A stretch of DNA of 64,000 nucleotides from Dehalococcoidia bacterium (GCA_029940375.1 JAPYUX010000002.1:110349-174348); one strand, 5' to 3'. Counted from the first letter of the stretch, positions 1-9,211 are shown. The notes: generated by a model not told the origin, from the sequence alone. Numbers and translations are program-made.

Positions 1-142
1 AGGAATTACCACTTATTCCTTCATCAGTTTCAACAGTTACGACTCCTAGTTGAACTGTACCTCCAAATTGTGTCCAATTGTTTGTTTTCCAAGACTCACT
101 TTCCCAATTAAACATTTCTACTTTAACATTAGTTATTTTCAT
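1..142 (-). CDS. Enolase superfamily (MR/MLE) enzyme, N-terminal fragment
   Basis: This is the first 47 codons of a gene that runs off the left window edge. The start (MKITNVKVEMFNWES...) and the following VTVETDEGISGNS stretch match the N-terminal capping domain of mandelate racemase / muconate lactonizing enzymes. These convert sugar acids by abstracting the proton next to a carboxylate. A strong Shine-Dalgarno sequence (AAGGTGGTGAG) sits just upstream of the ATG. The catalytic barrel lies outside the window, so the substrate cannot be guessed. A second family member lies at 47814-48971. Confidence 0.7.
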   Translation of the reverse strand, partial: MKITNVKVEMFNWESESWKTNNWTQFGGTVQLGVVTVETDEGISGNS

Positions 143-290
143 CTCTCACCACCTTGATTAATCTTTTTATGAAATAATAATAACAGATGCCTTATGCCAT
201 TATTTAAGAATATTTAATATGCTAATAGTAATGGTCATACTAATAAAAATGAAACCTATTATCCAACTAATTTTAGTAATCATATAATTT

Positions 291-581
291 TTAATTAATT
301 CCTTGTACTACGAAACTTTCACTTTCTGAAGCTTTCAATCTTATTTCTGCTACAGGCTTATAATCTTCAGAATCTCTAAAGTTATTCATATCTTGAATTG
401 TAGGGAATTCTAATATTACAACTCTTTTGGGTTTCCAGGAAGTTGAATCAGATAGAATTTCTCCTCCACGAACTAGATATTTCCCTCCAAATTTTTTTAT
501 TACTGATGGAACTAATTTCATATACTTTTGATATGCTTCCCAATCTTTCACATCAATACTACTTATAGAATAAACTGGCAT
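291..581 (-). CDS. DUF1330 family small protein
   Basis: The product is 96 aa and resembles DUF1330 proteins, which are small ferredoxin-like alpha/beta barrel proteins of unknown biochemical role. Supporting features are the opening PVYSISSIDVKDWEAYQKYM, a central GGKYLVRGGE, and VVILEFPTIQDMNNFRDSEDY. Length is typical for the family. An AAAGGATAG ribosome-binding site precedes the ATG. It reads in the same direction as the partial enolase-superfamily gene and as a possible 37-codon ORF just upstream. Confidence 0.75.
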   Translation of the reverse strand: MPVYSISSIDVKDWEAYQKYMKLVPSVIKKFGGKYLVRGGEILSDSTSWKPKRVVILEFPTIQDMNNFRDSEDYKPVAEIRLKASESESFVVQGIN

Positions 582-609
582 ACTATCCTTTCTGTTTTAG
601 ATTAAAGAT

Positions 610-723
610 TTATGGGACAGAGTAATCGCTCGTAAATCCACAATTATTACAAATAATTTTACAATGAGACTTCAAAATGATTCTACAAATTTCCCATATA
701 TCTGATTCTTCTACAAACTTCAT
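610..723 (-). CDS. Possible 37-aa cysteine-rich small protein
   Basis: This short ORF lies 28 nt upstream of the DUF1330 gene in the same direction. It encodes 37 aa ending in HCKIICNNCGFTSDYSVP. The C-x4-C-x2-C pattern looks like half of a zinc ribbon. Reasons for belief are the composition and the otherwise unexplained gap. Reasons against are its short length and lack of a clear Shine-Dalgarno sequence. Function is unknown. It could be the remnant of a longer zinc-ribbon gene. Confidence 0.35.
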   Translation of the reverse strand: MKFVEESDIWEICRIILKSHCKIICNNCGFTSDYSVP

Positions 724-779
724 ATTCAAATTATATACATGGTCATCTAGGATACACTCATATATGTTATTTTATTAAT

Positions 780-1013
780 ATGTTATGTAGTTATTGTGGG
801 AAAGAATTTAAACTTAAGGATTACTCATCAATAGGTAATATTTTTCATATATTTCCTTTGAATTCTCTTAGCTATAATAAATCAAAATTATGTCCTAATT
901 GCAACAAAAAAAATCAATTTTTGGATCCATTAGCCGGAGTATCAAGAATAATAAAGTTCTATCTTTTTATTATAGTTGTGATTGTAGCAATCTGGATAAT
1001 ATTTTTTATTTAA
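780..1013 (+). CDS. Small zinc-ribbon membrane protein
   Basis: The product is 77 aa. The N-terminal half has two CxxC knuckles (CSYC near residue 3 and CPNC near residue 38), the layout of a zinc ribbon. The C-terminal 20 residues form one hydrophobic transmembrane helix (FYLFIIVVIVAIWIIFFI). The topology suggests a membrane-anchored protein with a cytoplasmic metal-binding head. No specific family is recognised. It precedes the MFS gene in the same direction. Confidence 0.6.
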   Translation: MLCSYCGKEFKLKDYSSIGNIFHIFPLNSLSYNKSKLCPNCNKKNQFLDPLAGVSRIIKFYLFIIVVIVAIWIIFFI

Positions 1014-1059
1014 GAAAAAAAATATTTTTGAGTTATGTTTTCCTTTTTGAAAATTTCTT

Positions 1060-2493
1060 ATGCTAATATACAAGAGTATGAATTATAAATGGATAGCGTT
1101 TTCTGCAATAGCATTAGCCCTTTTTATAAATGTGATGAGTGCAGGCGCAATTATTATTTCACTTAAAGATATTGCACAATATTTCAATGTTTCAATTTCA
1201 CTAGTTTCTTGGTTAGTCATAGGTCAATTGTTAACTGTTACTGCGGTACTTATCCCCGCTGGAAAAATTTCCGATAGAGTGGGCAAAAAAAAATTTCATA
1301 TTGTTGGTATCATCATTTTTATGCTAGGAACATTGGGTGGATACTTTTCAACTACTTTTACTTTATTACTAATATTCAGAGTTATCATGGCAATAGGTTC
1401 TGGTATGGGACAGGCAGTTGGAGGAGCCATTGTCGCAAGTTTATTTTCTGAAAACGAAAGAGGAAAAAGTTTAGGAGCTATGAGCACAACTGTTGGATTA
1501 GGCGCAACAGCAGGTCCTGTTTTTGGTGGCTTTTTAGTACAAAGCTTTGGTTGGCAAAGTGTATATCTAGCTTTATTTATCCCAATGTTTATAGCGTTAT
1601 TTGCAGGTTATTTTTTACTCAAGGATGATTCTCCAAGTAAAAAAATCACATTTGAGAATTTTGATTATATAGGTTCCATTACAGGAATTTTGTTTGTAGT
1701 TTTAATTATTTTCGGCATTAAAAATGTTGATTTTTCTAATTTCATAAATTCATTTTCTATGTATTGTTTGTTTTTGGGATTAATTTTCGGCATTTTGTTT
1801 ATAATCAATGAAAAAATAATCTCTAACCCTTTAATAAACTTTAATTTGTTTAATAATCTCACTTTTAGTATTGCTGTTAGCACGAGATTTTTTGCTTTTT
1901 TGGCCATATCGGGGAACATGATAATGATGCCAATTTTTCTAACAGGGATTATGAATATCAATGAATCTAGTGTTGGTTTGATGTTATTGTTTCAATCTTT
2001 AGGAATGGCATTAGCAGCTAGTATAGGCGGTAGACTTTCTGATAAATTTGGAAGAAAAATATTTGTGATTTTAGGATTATCAAGTATGATCACCTCATAC
2101 TTTTTCATCAGCCAATTAAATCTTAATTCTCCCAATTCTTATATTATAATTCTTTTATTGATTACTGGATTAGGAATGGGACTATGGGGTTCACCTAACA
2201 TGGCACAAACTTATAGCACACTACAAAAAAATGAATATGGTTTTGTATCTTCTCTAATTAGCTTTTTAAGAAATATTGGTAATACATTGGGACAAACATA
2301 TGCATCGACAATATTAGCTATATTTTTATTAAGTGTAGGGTATTTAGGAGGCATAAGTGGCTTAGGATCATTAGATCAAGAAACTTATGAAGTTTATTTT
2401 AGAGCTTGGCAATTTATTTATTTCTCATCAATAGTATTTCTCTTAATAGCTCTTATTCCAAATATTTTTCTAAACGGCAAAAAAACATTATAA
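1060..2493 (+). CDS. MFS transporter, DHA2-like 14-TM drug/solute exporter
   Basis: The product is about 477 aa, with long hydrophobic segments throughout and room for 14 helices, as in the DHA2 (EmrB/QacA-type) family of proton-driven exporters. The loop between helices 2 and 3 carries the MFS motif A equivalent GKISDRVGKKK, and a second copy (GGRLSDKFGRK) follows in the C-terminal half. The repeated glycines in GSGMGQAVGGAIVASLF fit helix 4. An ATG at 1078 (MNYKWIAF) is an equally plausible start. It sits 8 nt upstream of the thioredoxin-fold gene. The substrate cannot be told from sequence. Confidence 0.85.
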   Translation: MLIYKSMNYKWIAFSAIALALFINVMSAGAIIISLKDIAQYFNVSISLVSWLVIGQLLTVTAVLIPAGKISDRVGKKKFHIVGIIIFMLGTLGGYFSTTFTLLLIFRVIMAIGSGMGQAVGGAIVASLFSENERGKSLGAMSTTVGLGATAGPVFGGFLVQSFGWQSVYLALFIPMFIALFAGYFLLKDDSPSKKITFENFDYIGSITGILFVVLIIFGIKNVDFSNFINSFSMYCLFLGLIFGILFIINEKIISNPLINFNLFNNLTFSIAVSTRFFAFLAISGNMIMMPIFLTGIMNINESSVGLMLLFQSLGMALAASIGGRLSDKFGRKIFVILGLSSMITSYFFISQLNLNSPNSYIIILLLITGLGMGLWGSPNMAQTYSTLQKNEYGFVSSLISFLRNIGNTLGQTYASTILAIFLLSVGYLGGISGLGSLDQETYEVYFRAWQFIYFSSIVFLLIALIPNIFLNGKKTL

Positions 2494-2501
2494 TTTAAAC
2501 T

Positions 2502-3143
2502 ATGTCTTATAAGAAATTTATTTTATTAATTCTATTAATTTTTTCATTTGTATATTGTGATAATCAAAATCAAAATGAAGAAGTTGCAATTAATAGAAAT
2601 ACTAAATCAGCAGAAGAAATATTAATATATAACTCTGAATTACAAAAAGAAATTCCTCAAGACGAAAAAAAACTAATAAGAAAATTTGAAAATGATTTTA
2701 GCGAATGGGAATTACCAAATGGTCAAAAAATATATAATGATTTACGTTACAATTTAGAAGGGGACTTCAAAACGTTTGGAGAATTACGTACTTCTCAATA
2801 TAGAGCTAGAGGTATAGTTACAGATTTTAACGAAGTTCAAAAAATTATAAATTCTGGGAAGCCAACTTTTGTAGAAGGTTGGAGTGAAACTTGTATCTAC
2901 TGTAAAATGGGTGAAGTTGTATTAGCTGATTTGAAAACTCAACATAAAGAAAAGATAAATTTTATAACTATAGATGTTGCTAATAGATACTTAGAAGATG
3001 TAACTCAAACTGTAAGGTTTTATAATATAGTTTCGACCCCCACATATATTATTTTTGATAAGAATGGAAAAGAAGTTTATAGATCAGTTGGGTATACTGC
3101 AAACAAAGATGTTTTATCTGATACATTATCGGATTTATACTAA
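2502..3143 (+). CDS. Secreted thioredoxin-fold protein
   Basis: The product is 213 aa. An N-terminal signal segment (KKFILLILLIFSFVYC) is followed by a polar linker. Cys19 might be lipidated, although Tyr at -1 is unusual for a lipobox. The C-terminal half is a thioredoxin fold with the redox motif CIYC at Cys131/Cys134 (VEGWSETCIYC) and the cis-proline loop VSTPTYIIFDKNG. By family (thioredoxin_7 / DsbD-gamma-like) it should be an extracytoplasmic disulfide reductase or thiol-disulfide carrier. It follows the MFS gene by 8 nt, so they are probably cotranscribed. Confidence 0.75.
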   Translation: MSYKKFILLILLIFSFVYCDNQNQNEEVAINRNTKSAEEILIYNSELQKEIPQDEKKLIRKFENDFSEWELPNGQKIYNDLRYNLEGDFKTFGELRTSQYRARGIVTDFNEVQKIINSGKPTFVEGWSETCIYCKMGEVVLADLKTQHKEKINFITIDVANRYLEDVTQTVRFYNIVSTPTYIIFDKNGKEVYRSVGYTANKDVLSDTLSDLY

Positions 3144-3158
3144 TTTTTATTTAACATT

Positions 3159-4133
3159 ATGGTAATGGAAAAATTATTATCTAAAAATAAAATTCGTTTG
3201 GCTCCAATGGCAAGTATTACTAATGCTCCCTTTAGGCAAATTTGTATCGAGTGTGGTTCAGGATACGTAACTACTGAGGAAATTGACTCAGAATCCTTGG
3301 TAAAAAATAAATCAGAAAAAACAAAAAAAATAATTGAATATTATCCTGAACAAAAGCCTATAGCAATGCAATTATTAGGTAATGATGCAAATTATTTATC
3401 TGAAGCATCTAAAATCCTTCAAGATATAGGAGCTGATATTATTGACATTAATATGGGCTGTCCTGTTCCAAAAATTACCAAAAAAGGTAAAGGCGTTGCT
3501 CTAATGAAAGATATAAACAAAACCGCAAAATTGATAAATCATATTAGAAAAAACACAATTTTACCTCTTACAGTAAAGATAAGAAGTGGATGGGATCAAA
3601 ACAACTTAAATGCTCTGGAATTTTCTAAGATGTTGGAGCAAGAAGGAGTAGACGCTATTACAATTCATCCAAGAAGTAGATTGCAGCAATTTACTGGGAT
3701 GTCAAAATGGGAAATTATTAGTGAAATTGTCAGTACAGTAAGAATCCCAGTCACAGGTAGTGGAGATGTAAAATCTCTATCATCAGCAAAATCGATGATG
3801 AAAAAAACTTTATGTAATTCAGTAATGATTGGTCGTGGATCTCTCGGGAACCCTTGGATATTTAATCAACAATATCTAAATTTAAATGACATGCAAAGAG
3901 AATCTTACAAAAAAAATATTATTAACAAACATATAGATTTAATTAGAATTTTTTTTAATGAAAATCAATTAGATATGCAGATTAAAAAACAATTATCTTT
4001 TTATGCAAAAGGATTTAAGAATGCAAGAGAATTCAGAAAAAATTTATTTAACTCCAAAGAAGAAATTGATGACTTGATTTCTTTTTTCTTTATTGAATGG
4101 GAGAAAAATTCTAAAATATTGGCTCAAATATGA
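3159..4133 (+). CDS. dus: tRNA-dihydrouridine synthase (Dus/NifR3 type)
   Basis: This is an FMN-dependent enzyme that reduces uridine to dihydrouridine in tRNA. The TIM-barrel FMN site begins with RLAPMASITNAPFR. The catalytic cysteine lies in INMGCPVPKI (Cys101). KIRSGWD, TIHPRSR, GSGDV and MIGRGSLGNPWIF give the remaining FMN and tRNA contacts in the expected order. Length (324 aa) matches the DusB class. The stop overlaps the rsmD start by 4 nt, showing translational coupling. An alternative ATG lies two codons downstream. Confidence 0.93.
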   Translation: MVMEKLLSKNKIRLAPMASITNAPFRQICIECGSGYVTTEEIDSESLVKNKSEKTKKIIEYYPEQKPIAMQLLGNDANYLSEASKILQDIGADIIDINMGCPVPKITKKGKGVALMKDINKTAKLINHIRKNTILPLTVKIRSGWDQNNLNALEFSKMLEQEGVDAITIHPRSRLQQFTGMSKWEIISEIVSTVRIPVTGSGDVKSLSSAKSMMKKTLCNSVMIGRGSLGNPWIFNQQYLNLNDMQRESYKKNIINKHIDLIRIFFNENQLDMQIKKQLSFYAKGFKNAREFRKNLFNSKEEIDDLISFFFIEWEKNSKILAQI

Positions 4134-4651
4134 TAAGAAAATATAATTCAAAAAACAAACTTAGACCAACAACTTCAAAGGTACAGTTAGCAATTTTTTC
4201 TATGATTGGGCATGATAATTTGATTGATAAAAAATTTCTAGATTTATATGCTGGCACAGGAAATATGGGAATGATGGCAATAAATTATGGAGTTAAATTA
4301 TCCTGTTTTGTAGACAGTAATCCAAGTTTTATCAGTAAAATTAAAAATAAATCTAAAGAAAAAAATTTACTTGAGAAGAGTAAATTTCTAATTGCAAATT
4401 GTGAAACACAATTACATAAATTATCAGATAAATTTGATTATGTTTTTGCAGACCCTCCATATAATGAAGAGCCTTTTGAAAAAATAATGTACCAGCTGGG
4501 AAAGAATCAACTTGTCCACAAAAAATCTAAGATATTTTTAGAACATTCAAATAAAATTAGATTAAAAGAGTATTATGAAGATAAAATGAGAATACAAATT
4601 AAGAACTATGGAGATACTGTAATATCAGTGTTTCAAAGAGCTAATAATTAA
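4130..4651 (+). CDS. rsmD: 16S rRNA m2G966 methyltransferase RsmD-like
   Basis: The product is 173 aa. The N-terminal LRPTTSKVQLAIFSMI is the RsmD signature. The SAM-binding motif I follows (FLDLYAGTGNMGMMA), and the catalytic DPPY sits at residues 108-111. Family members methylate the exocyclic amine of G966 in 16S rRNA. The start overlaps the dus stop (ATGA), and coaD begins 10 nt after the stop. The rsmD-coaD pairing is common across bacteria and supports the call. Confidence 0.9.
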   Translation: MIRKYNSKNKLRPTTSKVQLAIFSMIGHDNLIDKKFLDLYAGTGNMGMMAINYGVKLSCFVDSNPSFISKIKNKSKEKNLLEKSKFLIANCETQLHKLSDKFDYVFADPPYNEEPFEKIMYQLGKNQLVHKKSKIFLEHSNKIRLKEYYEDKMRIQIKNYGDTVISVFQRANN

Positions 4652-4661
4652 AGGTAATACA

Positions 4662-5147
4662 ATGGTAAAAAGTATATATCCTGGAACATTTGATCCAGTT
4701 ACAAATGGACATTTTGATATTATTCAAAGAGCTTCTTATTTATTTGAAGAACTCTCAGTTTGTGTTTATTCAGGATCTATAAAGAAATCTATTTTTAGTG
4801 TTGAAGAACGAGTTGAAATGATTGAAAATACAGTTTCAAATTTGAAAAATGTAAATGTAATTCAATTTGATAATTTAACTGTAGATATTGCAAAAAAACT
4901 CAATGCTAGTGTAATTATTAGGGGATTACGAATAGGTGCTGATTTTGAATATGAAAGAGAAATGGCTTTAACTAATAGAGAAATGAATTCCGAGATAGAT
5001 ACGATTTGTCTTATTTCTTCTCTTAAATTCCAATATGTTAGTTCCAGTAGAATAAAAGAAATAGCTTCATTAGGTGGCGATGTTAAATCTCTTATTCCTG
5101 AACATGTATATGAACTTTTTATGGAAAGAATAAATAAATCCGTTTAA
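4662..5147 (+). CDS. coaD: Phosphopantetheine adenylyltransferase
   Basis: The product is 161 aa, the usual length. It transfers AMP from ATP to 4'-phosphopantetheine in the penultimate step of coenzyme A synthesis. The nucleotidyltransferase signature YPGTFDPVTNGHFDII includes the TxGH-type motif with His17. IIRGLRIGADFEYEREMALTNR and FQYVSSSRIKEIA complete the substrate and ATP sites. A weak AAAGGTAAT ribosome-binding site precedes the ATG. The gene sits directly after rsmD. Confidence 0.95.
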   Translation: MVKSIYPGTFDPVTNGHFDIIQRASYLFEELSVCVYSGSIKKSIFSVEERVEMIENTVSNLKNVNVIQFDNLTVDIAKKLNASVIIRGLRIGADFEYEREMALTNREMNSEIDTICLISSLKFQYVSSSRIKEIASLGGDVKSLIPEHVYELFMERINKSV

Positions 5148-5206
5148 AAAAGTAGAGAATTATGCACCAACAATAGTTTAACATTTATTTGTCTGAGGAG
5201 GAAAAT

Positions 5207-5812
5207 ATGAATATTATGGAAGCTTTAAAGAATATAGAAAATATTATTAATGAATCAAAATCTTTACCTGGCACGTCAAAAGTAATGGTAGATAAAGAAA
5301 AAGCTATCGCAATTATTAAGGAAGTTGTAGATAATCTTCCAAATGAACTAGATGAAGCTGGAATGGTTTCAAGGCAGAAAGAAGCAATTCTTGATCAAGC
5401 TGATAAAGAGGCTGCAAGAATAAGAAATTATGCAGACGAAGAAGCTTCAACAATGCGTGAGATAGCACAAAGAGATGCTGCAGGAATCATAAAAGAGGCT
5501 GAAGAAAAAGCTTCGAATATGATTGAAGAAACCTCAATTATGGAAGGGGCAAAGCTTCGATCTGAAGAATTGATTTCTGAAGCTCAAGGAGAGTCAGAGA
5601 TAATAGTGGTTGAATCCCAACAGAAATCTAGTAAATTATTAGAAGAATCTGAAAATCTTGCCAAAGACCGAAGAGACGGTGCTGATAACTATGCTAGAGA
5701 AATTTTATTTGCTTTAGAAGAGAGAATTTCTACTATATTGGGTCAAGTAAGAAGTGGTTTAGATCTACTGGATGAAGAGTCAGAAAATATTAGTGTCGAA
5801 GAGAACAAATAA
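5207..5812 (+). CDS. DivIVA/SepIVA-like coiled-coil protein
   Basis: The product is about 201 aa and almost entirely charged coiled coil, with Ala/Glu/Lys heptads from about residue 60 to 165. The start at 5207 was chosen because GAGGAGG (5195-5201) lies just ahead of this ATG. The upstream TTG at 5189 would put that Shine-Dalgarno sequence inside the gene. A coiled-coil protein next to coaD recalls the actinobacterial DivIVA-family SepIVA neighbourhood. The inferred role is a cytoplasmic scaffold for envelope growth or division. ATP-synthase-b-like proteins share this composition, so the family is uncertain. Confidence 0.6.
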   Translation: MNIMEALKNIENIINESKSLPGTSKVMVDKEKAIAIIKEVVDNLPNELDEAGMVSRQKEAILDQADKEAARIRNYADEEASTMREIAQRDAAGIIKEAEEKASNMIEETSIMEGAKLRSEELISEAQGESEIIVVESQQKSSKLLEESENLAKDRRDGADNYAREILFALEERISTILGQVRSGLDLLDEESENISVEENK

Positions 5813-5815
5813 CGA

Positions 5816-6199
5816 TTATCTTCCGTAGTCATCTTCCAATCTAATAATGTCCTCTTCATCTATGTAGTCACCTATTTGAACTTCTATAATTTCTAGTGAG
5901 TCTATATCTGAAATATTTTCAATTCTATGTTGCATAGTTCTAGGAACTTCTGCCGATTGACCCTTACCAAGGGTTATGATTTTATCTCCTATTGTAACTT
6001 TTGCTGTTCCTTTCGCAATTACCCACTGTTCATCCCTATGTTTATGTGTCTGCAGTGAAAGTCGTTGCCCAGAATTTATAGTCAATCTTTTCGATTGGTA
6101 ACCAGGTCCTTTGCATAAAATTTCATAACTACCCCAAGGACGCTCAGTTTTGGATTGCTTAGTATTTATATTAAGGTCTAAGAATTTTTTATTTTCCAT
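5816..6199 (-). CDS. Cupin, mannose-6-phosphate isomerase type II-like
   Basis: The product is 127 aa and consists only of the C-terminal cupin domain found in bifunctional ManC/AlgA mannose-6-phosphate isomerases. It begins with RPWGSYEILCKGPGYQSKRL. The metal-site region has LQTHKHRDEQWVIAKGTA, with the cupin HxH(x)nE pattern. PRTMQHRIEN supplies the second-motif histidine. The guanylyltransferase domain is absent. Free-standing cupins of this kind may isomerise mannose-6-phosphate or only bind sugars. It converges on the coiled-coil gene with a 3-nt gap. Confidence 0.75.
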   Translation of the reverse strand: MENKKFLDLNINTKQSKTERPWGSYEILCKGPGYQSKRLTINSGQRLSLQTHKHRDEQWVIAKGTAKVTIGDKIITLGKGQSAEVPRTMQHRIENISDIDSLEIIEVQIGDYIDEEDIIRLEDDYGR

Positions 6200-6458
6200 A
6201 ATATATAGAAATTCAGAATGATTTAATGATCAAATGATATCTCAAAAAAGTACATAATTATATATTTGTTGAATTTACTTTTTGAAAAGAATAAATAATT
6301 TCTCCAATGGTAAGCCAAACTTATTTTGTATTAATAAATGAATTATCAATGTATATATTTGTAAAAAATGCTAGAATTTGAACTGATTATTCCGATGTGG
6401 TTGTATAACAAAAAGTTATAAAATTATAATTTAACAGATATAAAGAAAAGATAATTCG
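6200..6458. other. AT-rich intergenic region upstream of lysS and the cupin gene
   Basis: No ORF with a credible start is seen here. Promoters for the divergent cupin gene and lysS must lie in it. The best candidate on the plus strand is an extended -10 element, TGCTAGAAT at 6369-6377. A second is TATAAT preceded 18 nt upstream by TTGTAT in the last 60 nt before lysS. Neither was tested. Confidence 0.3.
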
Positions 6459-7952
6459 ATGGAAAATTTTTCAGAAGATAGAATAATAAAAGATCGATTA
6501 GATAAACTTAAGAGATTGAATGAACTTAATATTGATCCATATCCTAATAGATGGATTGCTAAGAGAGAAAAAATTAGTGATGTAATCTCTTCATTTATTG
6601 ATAATGAAACAAAAAAAATATCAGACTCGGAATCAATCTTGTCTGTTTCAGGTAGAATTTTAGCTATTAGAGGAATGGGAAAAGTTATATTTTTTGATCT
6701 TAAGGATCAGTCTGGCAAAATACAATTACATTTTAAAGAAGACGAAAGTGAAATATCAAAAGATTTTATTGATTTACTTGATATTGGAGATATTATTGGA
6801 GTTGAAGGTATAATTTTCCGAACTAGAAGAGGAGAAATCACATTACGCATAAAAAACATTGTTTTGTTAACTAAATCCATTCGCCCTTTACCTGATAAAT
6901 GGGCAGGATTAAAAGATAATGAAATAAGATACAGACAAAGATATCTTGATCTTATTTCTAATGAAGAATCTTTAGAAATAGCCATTAAAAGATCCAAAAT
7001 TATAACTTCTGTGAGAAATTTTATGAATAAGAGAGATTTTTTAGAAGTTGAAACTCCCGTTCTAGTTGATATTCCAGCTGGAGGAAGAGCAATTCCATTT
7101 GAAACATATCATCAATCTTTAGATAAAAAATTATTTCTAAGGATAGCCACAGAGCTCCATTTAAAAAAATTAATTGTAGGAGGAATTGAAAAAGTTTATG
7201 AAATTGGAAGACTTTTTAGAAACGAAGGAATTGATCATGACCACAATCCAGAATTTACTACTATGGAATCCTATGAATCATACGAAGATTATAATACTGT
7301 AATGAAAATGGTCGAAGATTTAGTTTCGACAGTAACAAAAGATGTAAATGGATCAACAAAAATTAAAACTAAAGATGATCAATATATAGACCTCTCACCT
7401 CCTTGGAAACGATTAGATTTAAGAGATGCAATAATAGAAAATACAGGAATAGATTTCCTTAAGTTTAAGACCAGTGAATTATTATCAGTAGAAATGACCA
7501 AAAAAGGTTATATTGCAAATTCTAAAGAGGCTTGGGGCATATTGCTTGATAGATTAATTTCTCAGGGGGTAGAAAATAAACTAATAACCCCCACATTTTT
7601 GATAGATTATCCAATTGAAATGTCGCCCTTGGCAAAGCTAAAACCTGGCTCTAAAAATATTGTAGAAAGGTTTGAGGCATTTGTCTTAGGTCATGAATTA
7701 GCTAATGCATTTACTGAATTAAATGATCCAATCGATCAAAGGAAAAGATTCATTGAACAAGAGAATCAGAGAAAAAATCTAGGAGATGAAGAAGCTGATA
7801 GATTAGATGAGGATTTTTTAATATCAATAGAACATGGTATGCCTCCAACAGGAGGATTAGGGATTGGAATTGATAGATTGGTAATGCTTATAACTGGTCA
7901 AGATCAAATAAGAGAAGTATTATTGTTTCCACAATTAAGAACAAAGAAATAA
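6459..7952 (+). CDS. lysS: Lysyl-tRNA synthetase, class II
   Basis: The product is 497 aa. The N-terminal OB-fold anticodon-binding domain (about residues 60-150, VSGRILAIRGMGKVIFFDLKD) is followed by the class II catalytic core. Class II motif 1 is represented by RNFMNKRDFLEVETPVL, motif 2 by YEIGRLFRNEGIDHDHNPEF, and motif 3 by PPTGGLGIGIDRLVMLITG. It charges tRNA-Lys with lysine in the cytoplasm. Its stop codon shares one base with the serS start (TAATG), so the two synthetases are coupled. Confidence 0.96.
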   Translation: MENFSEDRIIKDRLDKLKRLNELNIDPYPNRWIAKREKISDVISSFIDNETKKISDSESILSVSGRILAIRGMGKVIFFDLKDQSGKIQLHFKEDESEISKDFIDLLDIGDIIGVEGIIFRTRRGEITLRIKNIVLLTKSIRPLPDKWAGLKDNEIRYRQRYLDLISNEESLEIAIKRSKIITSVRNFMNKRDFLEVETPVLVDIPAGGRAIPFETYHQSLDKKLFLRIATELHLKKLIVGGIEKVYEIGRLFRNEGIDHDHNPEFTTMESYESYEDYNTVMKMVEDLVSTVTKDVNGSTKIKTKDDQYIDLSPPWKRLDLRDAIIENTGIDFLKFKTSELLSVEMTKKGYIANSKEAWGILLDRLISQGVENKLITPTFLIDYPIEMSPLAKLKPGSKNIVERFEAFVLGHELANAFTELNDPIDQRKRFIEQENQRKNLGDEEADRLDEDFLISIEHGMPPTGGLGIGIDRLVMLITGQDQIREVLLFPQLRTKK

Positions 7953-9211
7953 TGTTAGACATAAAAAAAATAATTGAAAATAAAGAATTTTTTTCCATAG
8001 GGTTATCAAATAGAGGTTATGATGTTTCCAATTTAGATACGATCATAAATTTTGATTCAAAAAGAAGAGAGTACATAAAAAAAGGCGATAAAAAAAGATC
8101 TGAAAGAAACGAAATATCTAAAAAAATAGGATTGGAAAAAAGAAAACCAACAGAAAGTGAAACTACATATATAAAAAAACTCTCAGAAGATCTTAAGTCT
8201 CTTGATAAAAATCTTTCAAAAATTAATATAAAAATCAGAGAAATTATGCTTGAAATTCCAAATATTCCTAATGAACAAGTTCCAATAGGAAAAGATGAAT
8301 CATCAAACGTAGTAAAAGATACTAAAGGATATCAGAGAAATGAAGAATTTATAAAACCTCATTGGGACATTGGTCCAGAAAAAGACATTTTAGATTTAGA
8401 GGCAGGTGCAAATATTTCTGGTGCAAGATTTTTTGTTTTGAAAGGGAAAGGTGCAAAATTGCATCGTGCCTTAATGAATTGGATGATGGATGTTCATACA
8501 AATGAATTTGGTTATACTGAAATTGATCCTCCTTACTTAGTTAAAAAAGAAACTATGATAGGATCCGGAAATTTACCCAAATTTAAAGATAATTTGTATA
8601 GAGATGATGAAACAGATTTATGGTTAATTCCTACAGCAGAAGTATCTTTAAATGGATTGCATCAAGGGAAAATCATACCTCCAAATTCACTTCCTCTTTC
8701 ATACGTTGCTATGACTCCTAGTTTTAGAAAAGAACATGCATCTGCAGGACGAGATATAAGGGGTATAAAAAGAGTTCATCAATTTTATAAGGTTGAAATG
8801 TTTAGGTTTGTATCTCCAGAAACTTCAATGGATTATTTAGAAAAAATGATAAAAAATGCAAGAGTTTTATGTGAAAGATTAGAACTGAGCTCCAAGTTAA
8901 TTCAGTTATCCACTGGAGATATTGGTTTTCAATCAGCTATAACATATGATATTGAAGTATGGGCTCCTGGATCTAAAGAATGGCTTGAAGTATCTTCAAT
9001 TTCTAATTGCATGGATTTTCAATCTAGAAGGAATAATACTCGGTTTAAAGAAAAGCAAGCTTCGAGTACAATATTTCCGCATACTTTAAATGGTTCAGGT
9101 TTGGCTTTACCAAGAATTTGGGTAGCAATATTAGAAAATGGTCAACAAGAAGATGGAACAATAAAAATTCCTGAAGTTTTGATTCCATATACTGGATTTA
9201 AGACAATATAG
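7952..9211 (+). CDS. serS: Seryl-tRNA synthetase
   Basis: The product is 419 aa. The N-terminal long coiled-coil arm (about residues 30-105, Lys/Glu-rich) binds the tRNA-Ser variable arm. The class II core follows, with IPTAEVSLNGLH, FRKEHASAGRDIRGIKRVHQF (motif 2), and motif 3 near the end in NGSGLALPRIWVAILENGQ. The start overlaps the lysS stop by one base. A tRNA-Ser gene that would be a substrate lies at 30468-30557. Confidence 0.96.
   Translation: MLDIKKIIENKEFFSIGLSNRGYDVSNLDTIINFDSKRREYIKKGDKKRSERNEISKKIGLEKRKPTESETTYIKKLSEDLKSLDKNLSKINIKIREIMLEIPNIPNEQVPIGKDESSNVVKDTKGYQRNEEFIKPHWDIGPEKDILDLEAGANISGARFFVLKGKGAKLHRALMNWMMDVHTNEFGYTEIDPPYLVKKETMIGSGNLPKFKDNLYRDDETDLWLIPTAEVSLNGLHQGKIIPPNSLPLSYVAMTPSFRKEHASAGRDIRGIKRVHQFYKVEMFRFVSPETSMDYLEKMIKNARVLCERLELSSKLIQLSTGDIGFQSAITYDIEVWAPGSKEWLEVSSISNCMDFQSRRNNTRFKEKQASSTIFPHTLNGSGLALPRIWVAILENGQQEDGTIKIPEVLIPYTGFKTI

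Noticed and set aside
200-283. A 27-codon hydrophobic ORF on the minus strand between the DUF1330 gene and the partial enolase-superfamily gene
   Set aside because: It could encode a single helix, but there is no ribosome-binding site and AT-rich sequence gives such ORFs often by chance.
5189-5207. TTG start for the coiled-coil gene
   Set aside because: The sequence between TTG and the ATG at 5207 is the Shine-Dalgarno region GAGGAGG itself, so the longer form is unlikely.
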